Below, in pieces: positions 10,749 through 25,390 of a DNA stretch of 64,000 nucleotides. A program made the translations under genes and the position numbers. Numbering within the stretch: the stretch's first letter is position 1; each line of letters opens with the position of its first letter. The stretch comes from Megachile rotundata (taxonomy: Eukaryota > Arthropoda > Insecta > Hymenoptera > Megachilidae). The stretch spans positions 1 through 64,000 of the forward strand of contig NW_027473730.1 in NCBI RefSeq assembly GCF_050947335.1. Reading direction: 5' to 3'. The notes below the pieces were generated by a model, which worked only from the letters and a program-made list of their open reading frames with translations, made no database searches and had not been told where the DNA came from.

Positions 10749-13700
10749 TAATAATATGAGTTAGATTGATAATAATAAGAGTAATAAGTATAGTAGTTGT
10801 AGTTCTATCGATCATATAAGCATAATATGGCTAATAATATGAGTTAGATTGATAATAATAAGGCTAATAAGTATAGTAATTGTCGTTCTATCGATCATAT
10901 AAGCATAGTATGGCTAATAATATGAGTTAGATTGATAGTAATAACAGTAGTGAGTATAGTAATTGTCGTTCTATCGATCATATAAGCATAATATGGCTAA
11001 TAATGTGAGTTAGATTGATAACAATAAGAGTAATGAGTATAGTAATTGTTGTTCTATCGATCATATAAGCATAATATGGCTAATAATATGAGCTAGATTG
11101 ATAATAATAAGAGTAATAAGTATAGTAATTATCGTTCTACCGATCATACAAGCATAATATGGCTAATAATATGAGTTTGATTGATAATAATAAGAGTAAT
11201 AAGTATAGTAATTATCGTTCTACCGATCGTACAAGCATAATATGGCTAATCATATGACTTAGATTGATGATAATAAGAGTAATGAGTATAGTAATTGTCG
11301 TTCTATCGATCATGTAAGCATAGTATGGCTAATAACATGAGTTAGATTGATAATAATAAGAGTAATAAGTATAGTAATTGTCGTTCTATCGTTCACATAA
11401 GCATAATATGGCTAATAATATGAGTTAGATTGATAGTAATAACAGTAGTGAGTATAGTAATTGTCGTTCTATCGATCATATAAGCATAATATGGCTAATA
11501 ATATGAGTTAGATTGATAATAATAAGAGTAATGAGTATAGTAATTGTCGTTCTATCGATCATATAAGCATAATATGGCTAATAATATGAGTTAGATTGAT
11601 AATAATAAGAGTAATGAGTATAGTAGTTGTAGTTCTATCGATCATATCTGCATAATATGGTTAATAATATGAGTTAGATTGATAACAGTGAGTGTAATAA
11701 GTATAGTAATTGTCGTTCTATCAATCATATAAGCATAATATGGCTAATAATATGTGTTAGATAGGTAATAATAAGAGTAATAAGTATAGTAATTGTCGTT
11801 CTATCGATCACATAAGCATAATATGGCTAATAATACGAGTTAGATTGATAGTAATAACAGAAGTGAGTATAGTAATTGTCGTTCTATCGATCATATAAGC
11901 ATAATATGGCTAATAATATGAGTTAGATTGATAATAATAAGACTAATAAGTATAGTAATTGTCGTTCTATCGATCATATAAGCATAGTGTGGCTAATAAT
12001 ATGAGTTAGATTGATAATAATAAGAGTAATAAGTATAGTAATTGTCGTTCTATCGATCATATAAGCATAATATGGCTAATAATATGAGTTAGATTGATAA
12101 TAATAAGTGTAATAAGTATAGTAATTATCGTTCTACCGATCATACAAGCATTATATGGCTAATCATATGAGTTAGATTGATAATAATAAGAGTAATGTGT
12201 ATAGTAATTGTCGTTCTATCGATCATATAAGCATAATATGGCTAATAATATGATTTAGATTGATAATAATAAGACTAATAAGTATAGTAATTGTCGTTCT
12301 ATCGATCATATAAGCATAGTATGGCTAATAATATGAGTTAGATTGATAATAATAAGAGTAATAAGTATAGTAATTGTCGTTCTATCGATCACATAAGCAT
12401 AGTATGGCCAATAATATGAGTTCGATTGATAATAATAAGAGTAATAAGTATAGTAATTGTCGTTCTATCGTTCACATAAGCATAATATGGCTAATAATAT
12501 GAGTTAGATTGATAGCAATAACAGTAGCGAGTATAGTAATTGTCGTTCTATCGATCATATAAGCATAATATGGCTAATAATACGAGTTAGATTGATAATA
12601 ATAAGAGTAATAAGTATAGTAATTATCGTTCTACCGATCATACAAGCATAATATGGCTAATCATATGAGTTAGATTGATAATAATAAGAGTAATGAGTAT
12701 AGTAATTGTCGTTCTATCGATCATATAAGCATAGTATGGCTAATAGTATGAGTTAGATTGATAATAATAAGAGTAATAAGTATATTAATTGTCGTTCTAT
12801 CGATCACATAAGCATAATATGGCTAATAATACGAGTTAGATTGATAGTAATAACAGTAGTGAGTATAGTAATTGTCGTTCTATCGATCATATAAGCATAA
12901 TATGGCTAATAATATGAGTTAGATTGATAACAATAAGAATAATGAGTATAGTAATTGTCGTTCTATCGATCATATAAGCATAATATGGCTAATAATATGA
13001 GCTAGATTGGTAGCAATAACAGTAGTGAGTATAGTAATTGTCGTTCTATCGATCATATAAGCATAATATGGCTAATAATATGAGTTAGATTGATAATAAT
13101 AAGACTAATGAGTATAGTAATTGTCGTTCTATCGATCATATAAGCATAGTATGGCTAATAATATGAGTTAGATTGATAATAATAAGAGTAATAAGTATAG
13201 TAATTGTCGTTCTATCGTTCACATAAGCATAATATGGCTAATAATATGAGTTAGATTGGCAGCAATAACAGTAGTGAGTATAGTAATTGCCGTTCTATCG
13301 ATCATATAAGCATAATATGGCTAATAATATGAGTTAGATTGATAATAATAAGACTAACAAGTATAGTAATTGTCGTTCTATCGATCATATAAGCATAGTA
13401 TGGCTAATAATATGAGCTAGATTGATAATAATAAGGGTAAAAAGAATAGTAATTGTAGTTCTATCGATCATATCTGCATAATATGATTAATAATATGAGT
13501 TAGATTGATAACAGTGAGTGTAATAAGTATAGTAATTGTCGTTCTATCGATCATATAAGCATAATATGGCTAATAATATGAGTTAGATTGATAATAATAA
13601 GAGCAATGAGTATAGTAGTTGTAGTCCTATCGATCATATCTGCATAATATGGTTAATAATATGAGTTAGATTGATAACAGTGAGTGTAATAAGTATAGTA

Positions 13701-13852
13701 ATTGTCGTTCTATCAATCATATAAGCATAATATGGCTAATAATATGAGTTAGATTGATAATAATAAGAGTAATGAGTATAGTAGTTGTAGTTCTATCGAT
13801 CATATCTGCATAATATGGCTAATAATATGAGTTAGATTGATAATAATAAGAG
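10749..13852 (+). repeat. Block E copy 2, 3.1-kb duplication
   Basis: This is the downstream copy of 6267-9370 with the same order of all rare variant monomers. Its last 1.24 kb is duplicated again, becoming the first half of the 23-monomer tandem block F. Near identity over 37 monomers points to a recent amplification or to gene conversion. Confidence 0.92.
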
Positions 13853-14395
13853 AAATAAGTATAGTAATTGTAGTTCTACCGATCCTATAAGCATAATATG
13901 GGTAATAATATGAGTTAGATTGATAATAATAAGACTAATAACTATAGTAATTGTCGTTCTATCGATCATATAAGCATAATACGGCTAATAATATGAGTCA
14001 GATTGATAATAATAAGAGTAATAAGTATAGTAATTGTCGTTCTATCGATCATATAAGCATAATATTGCTAATAATATGAGTTAGATTGATAATAATAAGA
14101 GTAATGAGTATAGTTATTGTCGTTCTATCGATCATGTAAGCATAGTATGGCTAATAACATGAGTTAGATTGATAATAATAAGAGTAATAAGTATAGTAAT
14201 TGTCTTTCTATCGTTCACATAAGCATAATATGGCTAATAATATGAGTTAGATTGATAGCAATAACAGTAGTGAGTATAGTAATTGTCGTTCTATCGATCA
14301 TATAAGCATAATATGGCTAATAATATGAGTTAGATTGATAATAATAAGACTAATAAGTATAGTAATTGTCGTTCTATCGATCATATAAGCATAGT
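12614..14395 (+). repeat. Block F copy 1 (23-monomer tandem unit)
   Basis: This recurs at 14523-16305, offset 1909 bp (23 x 83), and 1910 bp after the one-base insertion in the second copy. Shared rare markers are TATATTAATTG (12781, 14690), GATTGGCAGC, AAGGGTAAAAAG, CGATCCTATAAG, ATGGGTAATAATATG, AATAACTATAG and TGTCTTTCTATCG (14201, 16111). It ends at ATAGTGTGG against ATAGTATGG (14396/16306). Confidence 0.9.
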
Positions 14396-14522
14396 GTGGC
14401 TAATAATATGAGTTAGATTGATAATAATAAGAGTAATAAGTATAGTAATTGTCGTTCTATCGATCATACAAGCATTATATGGCTAATCATATGAGTTAGA
14501 TTGATAATAATAAGAGTAATGT

Positions 14523-16305
14523 GTATAGTAATTATCGTTCTACCGATCATACAAGCATAATATGGCTAATCATATGAGTTAGATTGATAATAATAAGAGT
14601 AATGAGTATAGTAATTGTCGTTCTATCGATCATATAAGCATAGTATGGCTAATAGTATGAGTTAGATTGATAATAATAAGAGTAATAAGTATATTAATTG
14701 TCGTTCTATCGATCACATAAGCATAATATGGCTAATAATACGAGTTAGATTGATAGTAATAACAGTAGTGAGTATAGTAATTGTCGTTCTATCGATCATA
14801 TAAGCATAATATGGCTAATAATATGAGTTAGATTGATAACAATAAGAATAATGAGTATAGTAATTGTCGTTCTATCGATCATATAAGCATAATATGGCTA
14901 ATAATATGAGCTAGATTGGTAGCAATAACAGTAGTGAGTATAGTAATTGTCGTTCTATCGATCATATAAGCATAATATGGCTAATAATATGAGTTAGATT
15001 GATAATAATAAGACTAATGAGTATAGTAATTGTCGTTCTATCGATCATATAAGCATAGTATGGCTAATAATATGAGTTAGATTGATAATAATAAGAGTAA
15101 TAAGTATAGTAATTGTCGTTCTATCGTTCACATAAGCATAATATGGCTAATAATATGAGTTAGATTGGCAGCAATAACAGTAGTGAGTATAGTAATTGCC
15201 GTTCTATCGATCATATAAGCATAATATGGCTAATAATATGAGTTAGATTGATAATAATAAGACTAACAAGTATAGTAATTGTCGTTCTATCGATCATATA
15301 AGCATAGTATGGCTAATAATATGAGCTAGATTGATAATAATAAGGGTAAAAAGAATAGTAATTGTAGTTCTATCGATCATATCTGCATAATATGATTAAT
15401 AATATGAGTTAGATTGATAACAGTGAGTGTAATAAGTATAGTAATTGTCGTTCTATCGATCATATAAGCATAATATGGCTAATAATATGAGTTAGATTGA
15501 TAATAATAAGAGCAATGAGTATAGTAGTTGTAGTCCTATCGATCATATCTGCATAATATGGTTAATAATATGAGTTAGATTGATAACAGTGAGTGTAATA
15601 AGTATAGTAATTGTCGTTCTATCAATCATATAAGCATAATATGGCTAATAATATGAGTTAGATTGATAATAATAAGAGTAATGAGTATAGTAGTTGTAGT
15701 TCTATCGATCATATCTGCATAATATGGCTAATAATATGAGTTAGATTGATAATAATAAGAGAAATAAGTATAGTAATTGTAGTTCTACCGATCCTATAAG
15801 CATAATATGGGTAATAATATGAGTTAGATTGATAATAATAAGACTAATAACTATAGTAATTGTCGTTCTATCGATCATATAAGCATAATACGGCTAATAA
15901 TATGAGTCAGATTGATAATAATAAGAGTAATAAGTATAGTAATTGTCGTTCTATCGATCATATAAGCATAATATTGCTAATAATATGAGATTAGATTGAT
16001 AATAATAAGAGTAATGAGTATAGTTATTGTCGTTCTATCGATCATGTAAGCATAGTATGGCTAATAACATGAGTTAGATTGATAATAATAAGAGTAATAA
16101 GTATAGTAATTGTCTTTCTATCGTTCACATAAGCATAATATGGCTAATAATATGAGTTAGATTGATAGCAATAACAGTAGTGAGTATAGTAATTGTCGTT
16201 CTATCGATCATATAAGCATAATATGGCTAATAATATGAGTTAGATTGATAATAATAAGACTAATAAGTATAGTAATTGTCGTTCTATCGATCATATAAGC
16301 ATAGT
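14523..16305 (+). repeat. Block F copy 2
   Basis: This is the second copy of the 23-monomer unit. It is identical to copy 1 at the markers compared, except for one inserted base in the monomer at 15937-16020. The insertion is absent from copy 1, so it arose after the duplication or in this copy only. Confidence 0.9.
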
Positions 16306-17662
16306 ATGGCTAATAATATGAGTTAGATTCATAATAATAAGAGTAATAAGTATAGTAATTGTCGTTCTATCGTTCACATAAGCATAATATGGCTAATAAT
16401 ATGAGTTAGATTGGTAGCAATAACAGTAGTGAGTATAGTAATTGTCGTTCTATCGATCATATAAGCATAATATGGCTAATAATATGAGTTAGATTGATAA
16501 TAATAAGACTAATAAGTATAGTAATTGTCGTTCTATCGATCATATAAGCATAGTATGGCTAATAATATGAGTTAGATTGATAATAATAAGAGTAATAAGT
16601 ATAGTAATTGTCGTTCTATCGATCACATAAGCATAATACGGCTAATAATACGAGTTAGATTGATAGTAATAACAGTAGTGAGTATAGTAATTGTCGTTCT
16701 ATCGATCATATAAGCATAATATGGCTAATAATATGAGTTAGATTGATAACAATAAGAGTAATGAGTATAGTAATTGTCGTTCTATCGATCATATAAGCAT
16801 AATATGGCTAATAATATGAGTTAGATTGATAATAATAAGAGTAAAAAGAATAGTAATTGTAGTTCTATCGATCATATCTGCATAATATGGTTAATAATAT
16901 GAGTTAGATTGATAACAGTGAGTGTAATAAGTATAGTAATTGTCGTTCTATCGATCATATAAGCATAATATGGCTAATAATATGAGTTAGATTGATAATA
17001 ATAAGAGCAATGAGTATAGTAGTTGTAGTCCTATCGATCATATCTGCATAATATGGTTAATAATATGAGTTAGATTGATAACATTGAGTGTAATAAGTAT
17101 AGTAATTGTCGTTCTACCAATCATATAAGCATAATATGGCTAATAATATGTGTTAGATAGATAATAATAAGAGTAATAAGTATAGTAATTGCCGTTCTAT
17201 CGATCATATATGCATAATATGGCTAATAATGTGAGTTAGATTGATAATAATAAGAGTAATGAGTATAGTAGTTGTAGTTCTATCGATCATACCTGCATAA
17301 TATGGTTAATAATATGAGTTAGATTGATAATAATAAGAGAAATAAGTATAGTTATTGTAGTTCTACCGATCATATAAGCATAATATGGCTAATAATATGA
17401 GTTAGATTGATAATAATAAGAGTAATAAGTATAGTAGTTGTAGTTCTATCGATCATATAAGCATAATATGGCTAATAATATGAGTTAGATTGATAATAAT
17501 AAGGCTAATAAGTATAGTAATTGTCGTTCTATCGATCATATAAGCATAGTATGGCTAATAATATGAGTTAGATTGATAGTAATAACAGTAGTGAGTATAG
17601 TAATTGTCGTTCTATCGATCATATAAGCATAATATGGCTAATAATATGAGTTAGATTGATAA
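15201..17662 (+). repeat. Block G copy 1 (pairs with 25328-27788)
   Basis: This 2.46-kb stretch matches 25328-27788 at 122 monomers (10126 bp; 10127 before the inserted base). Shared markers are GACTAACAAG (15261, 25388), AAGGGTAAAAAG, AGATTCATAATAATAAG (16325, 26451), GATTGGTAGC, CTACCAATCATATAAG and AGTTATTGTAG. Scattered differences exist, for example ATACGG against ATATGG near 16637, and AACATTGAG against AACAGTGAG near 17080. This makes it an older pair than block E. Confidence 0.86.
15937..16020 (+). repeat. 84-bp monomer (one-base insertion)
   Basis: The monomer reads GAGATTAGATT where all other copies have GAGTTAGATT or close variants. It spans 84 bases between TAG starts at 15937 and 16021. 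It is the only length change found before the gap and shifts all later starts from 1+83k to 2+83k. The related monomer at 14.03-14.11 kb lacks it. Confidence 0.95.
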
Positions 17663-18215
17663 CAATAAGAGTAATGAGTATAGTAATTGTCGTTCTATCG
17701 ATCATATAAGCATAACATGGCTAATAATATGAGCTAGATTGATAATAATAAGAGTAATAAGTATAGTAATTATCGTTCTACCGATCATACAAGCATAATA
17801 TGGTTAATAATATGAGTTAGATTGATAATAGTGAGTGTAATAAGTATAGTAATTGTCGTTCTGTCGATCATATAAGCATTATACGGCTAATAATATGAGT
17901 TAGATTGATAATAATAAGAGTAATAAGTATAGTAATTGTCGTTCTATCGATCATATATGCATAATATGGCTAATAATGTGAGTTAGATTGATCATAATAA
18001 GAGTAATGAGTATAGTAGTTGTAGTTCTATCGATCATATCTGCATAATATGGTTAATAATATGAGTTAGATTGATAACAGTGAGTGTAGTAAGTATAGTA
18101 ATTGTCGTTCTATCAATCATATAAGCATAATATGGCTAATAATATGAGTTAGATTGATAACAATAAGAGCAATGAGTATAGTAATTGTCGTTCTATCGAT
18201 CATATAAGCATAATA
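17467..18215 (+). repeat. Block H copy 1 (pairs with 19459-20207)
   Basis: Nine monomers match 19459-20207 at 24 monomers (1992 bp). Shared unusual features are AAGGCTAATAAG, the GATAATAGTGAG tail followed by a CTGTCGATC head, GATCATAATAAG and the tail AGTGTAGTAAG. Differences include AAGCATTATACGG against AAGCATAATACGG near 17875. The GATAATAGTGAG tail is rare on the left but common in the right domain. Confidence 0.82.
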
Positions 18216-19458
18216 CGGCTAATAATATGAGTCAGATTGATAATAATAAGAGTAATAAGTATAGTAATTGTCGTTCTATCGATCATATAAGCATAATATT
18301 GCTAATAATATGAGTTAGATTGATAATAATAAGAGTAATGAGTATAGTTATTGTCGTTCTATCGATCATGTAAGCATAGTATGGCTAATAACATGAGTTA
18401 GATTGATAATAATAAGAGTAATAAGTATAGTAATTGTCGTTCTATCGTTCACATAAGCATAATATGGCTAATAATATGAGTTAGATTGATAGTAATAACA
18501 GTAGTGAGTGTAGTAATTGTCGTTCTATCGATCATATAAGCATAATATGGCTAATAATATGAGTTAGATTGATAATAATAAGACTAATAAGTATAGTAAT
18601 TGTCGTTCTATCGATCATATAAGCATAGTATGGCTAATAATATGAGTTAGATTGATAATAATAAGAGTAATAAGTATAGTAATTGTCGTTCTATCGATCA
18701 CATAAGCATAGTATGGCTAATAATATGAGTTAGATTGATAATAATAAGAGTAATAAGTATAGTAATTGTCGTTCTATCGTTCACATAAGCATAATATGGC
18801 TAATAGTATGAGTTAGATTGATAGCAATAACAGTAGTGAGTATAGTAATTGTCGTTCTATCGATCATATAAGCATAATATGGCTAATAATATGAGTTAGA
18901 TTGATAATAATAAGACTAATAAGTATAGTAATTTTCGTTCTATCGATCATATAAGCATAGTATGGCTAATAATATGAGTTAGATTGATAATAATAAGAGT
19001 AATAAGTATAGTAATTGTCGTTCTATCGATCACATAAGCATAATATGGCTAATAATACGAGTTAGATTGACAGTAATAACAGTAGTGAGTATAGTAATTG
19101 TCGTTCTATCGATCATATAAGCATAATATGGCTAATAATATGAGTTAGATTGATAACAATAAGAGTAATGAGTATAGTAATTGTCGTTCTATCGATCATA
19201 TAAGCATAATATGGCTAATAATATGAGTTAGATTGATAATAATAAGAGTAAAAAGAATAGTAATTGTAGTTCTATCGATCATATCTGCATAATATGGTTA
19301 ATAATATGAGTTAGATTGATAGTAATAACAGTAGTGAGTATAGTAATTGTCGTTCTATCGATCATATAAGCATAATATGGCTAATAATATGAGTTAGATT
19401 GATAATAATAAGACTAATAAGTATAGTAATTGTCGTTCTATCGATCATATAAGCATAG

Positions 19459-20207
19459 TATGGCTAATAATATGAGTTAGATTGATAATAATAAGGCTAA
19501 TAAGTATAGTAATTGTCGTTCTATCGATCATATAAGCATAGTATGGCTAATAATATGAGTTAGATTGATAGTAATAACAGTAGTGAGTATAGTAATTGTC
19601 GTTCTATCGATCATATAAGCATAATATGGCTAATAATATGAGTTAGATTGATAACAATAAGAGTAATGAGTATAGTAATTGTCGTTCTATCGATCATATA
19701 AGCATAATATGGCAAATAATATGAGCTAGATTGATAATAATAAGAGTAATAAGTATAGTAATTATCGTTCTACCGATCATACAAGCATAATATGGTTAAT
19801 AATATGAGTTAGATTGATAATAGTGAGTGTAATAAGTATAGTAATTGTCGTTCTGTCGATCATATAAGCATAATACGGCTAATAATATGAGTTAGATTGA
19901 TAATAATAAGAATAATAAGTATAGTAATTGTCGTTCTATCGATCATATATGCATAATATGGCTAATAATGTGAGTTAGATTGATCATAATAAGAGTAATG
20001 AGTATAGTAGTTGTAGTTCTATCGATCATATCTGCATAATATGGTTAATAATATGAGTTAGATTGATAACAGTGAGTGTAGTAAGTATAGTAATTGTCGT
20101 TCTATCAATCATATAAGCATAATATGGCTAATAATATGAGTTAGATTGATAACAATAAGAGCAATGAGTATAGTAATTGTCGTTCTATCGATCATATAAG
20201 CATAATA
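19459..20207 (+). repeat. Block H copy 2
   Basis: This is the downstream copy of 17467-18215. It ends where this copy reads ATATGGGTAAT and copy 1 reads ATACGGCTAAT. One private change, AAGAATAATAAG, lies near 19910. Confidence 0.82.
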
Positions 20208-20301
20208 TGGGTAATAATATGAGTTAGATTGATAATAATAAGAGTAATGTGTATAGTAATTGTCGTTCTATCGATCATATCTGCATAGTATGGCTAATAA
20301 C

Positions 20302-21655
20302 ATGAGTTAGATTGATAATAATAAGAGTAATAAGTATAGTAATTGTCGTTCTATCGTTCACATAAGCATAATATGGCTAATAATATGAGTTAGATTGATA
20401 GTAATAACAGTAGTGAGTATAGTAATTGTCGTTCTATCGATCATATAAGCATAATATGGCTAATAATATGAGTTAGATTGATAATAATAAGAGTAATGAG
20501 TATAGTAATTGTCGTTCTATCGATCATATAAGCATAATATGGCTAATAATATGAGTTAGATTGATAATAATAAGAGTAATGAGTATAGTAGTTGTAGTTC
20601 TATCGATCATATCTGCATAATATGGTTAATAATATGAGTTAGATTGATAACAGTGAGTGTAATAAGTATAGTAATTGTCGTTCTATCGATCATATAAGCA
20701 TAGTATGGCTAATAATATGAGTTAGATTGATAATAATAAGAGTAATAAGTATAGTAATTGTCGTTCTATCGATCACATAAGCATAATATGGCTAATAATA
20801 CGAGTTAGATTGATAGTAATAACAGTAGTGAGTATAGTAATTGTCGTTCTATCGATCATATAAGCATAATATGGCTAATAATATGAGTTAGATTGATAAC
20901 AATAAGAGTAATGAGTATAGTAATTGTCGTTCTATCGATCATATAAGCATAATATGGCTGATAATATGTGTTAGATAGGTAATAATAAGAGTAATAAGTA
21001 TAGTAATTGTCGTTCTATCGATCATATATGCATAATATGGCTAATAATGTGAGTTAGATTGATAATAATAAGAGTAATGAGTATAGTAGTTGTAGTTCTA
21101 TCGATCATATAAGCATAATATGGCTAATAATATGAGCTAGATTGATAATAATAAGAGTAATAAGTATAGTAATTATCGTTCTACCGTTCATACAAGCATT
21201 ATATGGCTAATCATATGAGTTAGATTGATAATAATAAGAGTAATGTGTATAGTAATTGTCGTTCTATCGATCATATAAGCATAATATGGCTAATAATATG
21301 AGTTAGATTGATAATAATAAGAGTAATAAGTATAGTAATTATCGTTCTACCGTTCATACAAGCATTATATGGCTAATCATATGAGTTAGATTGATAATAA
21401 TAAGAGTAATGTGTATAGTAATTGTCGCTCTATCGATCATATAAGCATAATATGGCTAATAATATGATTTAGATTGATAATAATAAGACTAATAAGTATA
21501 GTAATTGTCGTTCTATCGATCATATAAGCATAGTATGGCTAATAATATGAGTTAGATTGATAATAATAAGAGTAATAAGTATAGTAATTGTCGTTCTATC
21601 GATCACATAAGCATAGTATGGCCAATAATATGAGTTAGATTGATAATAATAAGAG
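20302..21655 (+). repeat. Block I copy 2
   Basis: This is the downstream copy of 9345-10698, with the doubled 166-bp dimer and GGCTGATAATATG preserved. At its right edge it continues into monomers like those near 7.95 kb (CGTTCAC head, AGTAGCGAG tail), so the copy junction joins two ancestral contexts. Confidence 0.87.
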
Positions 21656-24189
21656 TAATAAGTATAGTAATTGTCGTTCTATCGTTCACATAAGCATAAT
21701 ATGGCTAATAATATGAGTTAGATTGATAGCAATAGCAGTAGCGAGTATAGTAATTGTCGTTCTATCGATCATATAAGCATAATATGGCTAATAATACGAG
21801 TTAGATTGATAATAATAAGAGTAATAAGTATAGTAATTATCGTTCTACCGATCATACAAGCATAATATGGCTAATCATATGAGTTAGATTGATAATAATA
21901 AGAGTAATAAGTATAGTAATTATCGTTCTACCGTTCATACAAGCATTATATGGCTAATCATATGAGTTAGATTGATAATAATAAGAGTAATGTGTATAGT
22001 AATTGTCGTTCTATCGATCATATAAGCATAGTATGGCTAATAGTATGAGTTAGATTGATAATAATAAGAGTAATAAGTATATTAATTGTCGTTCTATCGA
22101 TCACATAAGCATAATATGGCTAATAATACGAGTTAGATTGATAGTAATAACAGTAGTGAGTATAGTAATTGTCGTTCTATCGATCATATAAGCATAATAT
22201 GGCTAATAATATGAGTTAGATTGATAACAATAAGAATAATGAGTATAGTAATTGTCGTTCTATCGATCATATAAGCATAATATGGCTAATAATATGAGCT
22301 AGATTGGTAGCAATAACAGTAGTGAGTATAGTAATTGTCGTTCTATCGATCATATAAGCATAATATGGCTAATAATATGAGTTAGATTGATAATAATAAG
22401 ACTAATAAGTCTAGTAATTGTCGTTCTATCGATCATATAAGCATAGTATGGCTAATAATATGAGTTAGATTGATAATAATAAGAGTAATAAGTATAGTAA
22501 TTGTCGTTCTATCGATCACATAAGCATAATATGGCTAATAATACGAGTTAGATTGATAGTAATAACAGTAGTGAGTATAGTAATTGTCGTTCTATCGATC
22601 ATATAAGCATAATATGGCTAATAATATGAGTTAGATTGATAATAATAAGAGTAAAAAGAATAGTAATTGTAGTTCTATCGATCATATCTGCATAATATGG
22701 TTAATAATATGAGTTAGATTGTTAACAGCGAGTGTAATAAGTATAGTAATTGTCGTTCTATCGATCATATAAGCATAATATGGCTAATAATATGAGTTAG
22801 ATTGATAATAATAAGAGCAATGAGTATAGTAGTTGTAGTCCTATCGATCATATCTGCATAATATGGTTAATAATATGAGTTAGATTGATAACAGTGAGTG
22901 TAATAAGTATAGTAATTGTCGTTCTATCAATCATATAAGCATAATATGGCTAATAATATGTGTTAGATAGATAATAATAAGAGTAATAAGTATAGTAATT
23001 ATCGTTCTACCGATCATACAAGCATAATATGGCTAATAATACGAGTTAGATTGATAGTAATAACAGTAGTGAGTATAGTAATTGTCGTTCTATCGATCAT
23101 ATAAGCATAATATGGCTAATAATATGAGTTAGATTGATAATAATAAGACTAATAAGTATAGTAATTGTCGTTCTATCGATCATATAAGCATAGTATGGCT
23201 AATAATATGAGTTAGATTGATAATAATAAGAGTAATAAGTATAGCAATTGTCGTTCTATCGATCATATAAGCATAATATGGCTAATAATATGAGTTAGAT
23301 TGATAATAATAAGAGTAATAAGTATAGTAATTATCGTTCTACCGATCATACAAGCATTATATGGCTAATCATATGAGTTAGATTGATAATAATAAGAGTA
23401 ATGTGTATAGTAATTGTCGTTCTATCGATCATATAAGCATAATATGGCTAATAATATGAGTTAGATTGATAATAATAAGACTAATAAGTATAGTAATTGT
23501 CGTTCTATCGATCATATAAGCATAGTATGGCTAATAATATGAGTTAGATTGATAATAATAAGAGTAATAAGTATAGTAATTGTCGTTCTATCGATCACAT
23601 AAGCATAGTATGGCTAATAATATGAGTTAGATTGATAATAATAAGAGTAATAAGTATAGTAATTGTCGTTCTATCGTTCACATAAGCATAATATGGCTAA
23701 TAATATGAGTTAGATTGATAGCAATAACAGTAGCGAGTATAGTAATTGTCGTTCTATCGATCATATAAGCATAATATGGCTAATAATACGAGTTAGATTG
23801 ATAATAATAAGAGTAATAAGTATAGTAATTATCGTTCTACCGATCATACAAGCATAATATGGCTAATCATATGAGTTAGATTGATAATAATAAGAGTAAT
23901 GAGTATAGTAATTGTCGTTCTATCGATCATATAAGCATAGTATGGCTAATAGTATGAGTTAGATTGATAATAATAAGAGCAATAAGTATAGTAATTGTCG
24001 TTCTATCGATCACATAAGCATAATATGGCTAATAATACGAGTTAGATTGATAGTAATAACAGTAGTGAGTATAGTAATTGTCGTTCTATCGATCATATAA
24101 GCATAATATGGCTAATAATATGAGTTAGATTGATAACAATAAGAATAATGAGTATAGTAATTGTCGTTCTATCGATCATATAAGCATAA

Positions 24190-25390
24190 TATGGCTAATA
24201 ATATGAGCTAGATTGATAATAATAAGGGTAAAAAGAATAGTAATTGTAGTTCTATCGATCATATCTGCATAATATGATTAATAATATGAGTTAGATTGAT
24301 AACAGTGAGTGTAATAAGTATAGTAATTGTCGTTCTATCGATCATATAAGCATAATATGGCTAATAATATGAGTTAGATTGATAATAATAAGAGCAATGA
24401 GTATAGTAGTTGTAGTCCTATCGATCATATCTGCATAATATGGTTAATAATATGAGTTAGATTGATAACAGTGAGTGTAATAAGTATAGTAATTGTCGTT
24501 CTATCAATCATACAAGCATAATATGGCTAATAATATGAGTTAGATTGATAATAATAAGAGTAATGAGTATAGTAGTTGTAGTTCTATCGATCATATCTGC
24601 ATAATATGGCTAATAATATGAGTTAGATTGATAATAATAAGAGAAATAAGTATAGTAATTGTAGTTCTACCGATCCTATAAGCATAATATGGCTAATAAT
24701 ATGAGTTAGATTGATAATAATAAGACTAATAACTATAGTAATTGTCGTTCTATCGATCATATAAGCATAATACGGCTAATAATATGAGTCAGATTGATAA
24801 TAATAAGAGTAATAAGTATAGTAATTGTCGTTCTATCGATCATATAAGCATAATATTGCTAATAATATGAGTTAGATTGATAATAATAAGAGTAATGAGT
24901 ATAGTTATTGTCGTTCTATCGATCATGTAAGCATAGTATGGCTAATAACATGAGTTAGATTGATAATAATAAGAGTAATAAGTATAGTAATTGTTGTTCT
25001 ATCGTTCACATAAGCATAATATGGCTAATAATATGAGTTAGATTGATAGCAATAACAGTAGTGAGTATAGTAATTGTCGTTCTATCGATCATATAAGCAT
25101 AATATGGCTAATAATATGAGTTAGATTGATAATAATAAGACTAATAAGTATAGTAATTGTCGTTCTATCGATCATATAAGCATAGTATGGCTAATAATAT
25201 GAGTTAGATTCATAATAATAAGAGTAATAAGTATAGTAATTGTCGCTCTATCGTTCACATAAGCATAATATGGCTAATAATATGAGTTAGATTGGTAGCA
25301 ATAACAGTAGTGAGTATAGTAATTGTCGTTCTATCGATCATATAAGCATAATATGGCTAATAATATGAGTTAGATTGATAATAATAAGAC
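24190..25390 (+). repeat. Block J copy 1 (15-monomer tandem unit)
   Basis: This is followed immediately by a second copy at 25435-26635, offset 1245 bp (15 x 83). Shared markers are AAGGGTAAAAAG (24226 and 25471 for GGGTA), AGAGCAATGAG, CGATCCTATAAG, AATAACTATAG, ATATTGCTAAT, CATGTAAG and AGATTCATAATAATAAG (25206, 26451). The copies differ at TGTTGTTCTATCG against TGTCTTTCTATCG and at TGTCGCTC against TGTCGTTC. Confidence 0.87.
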
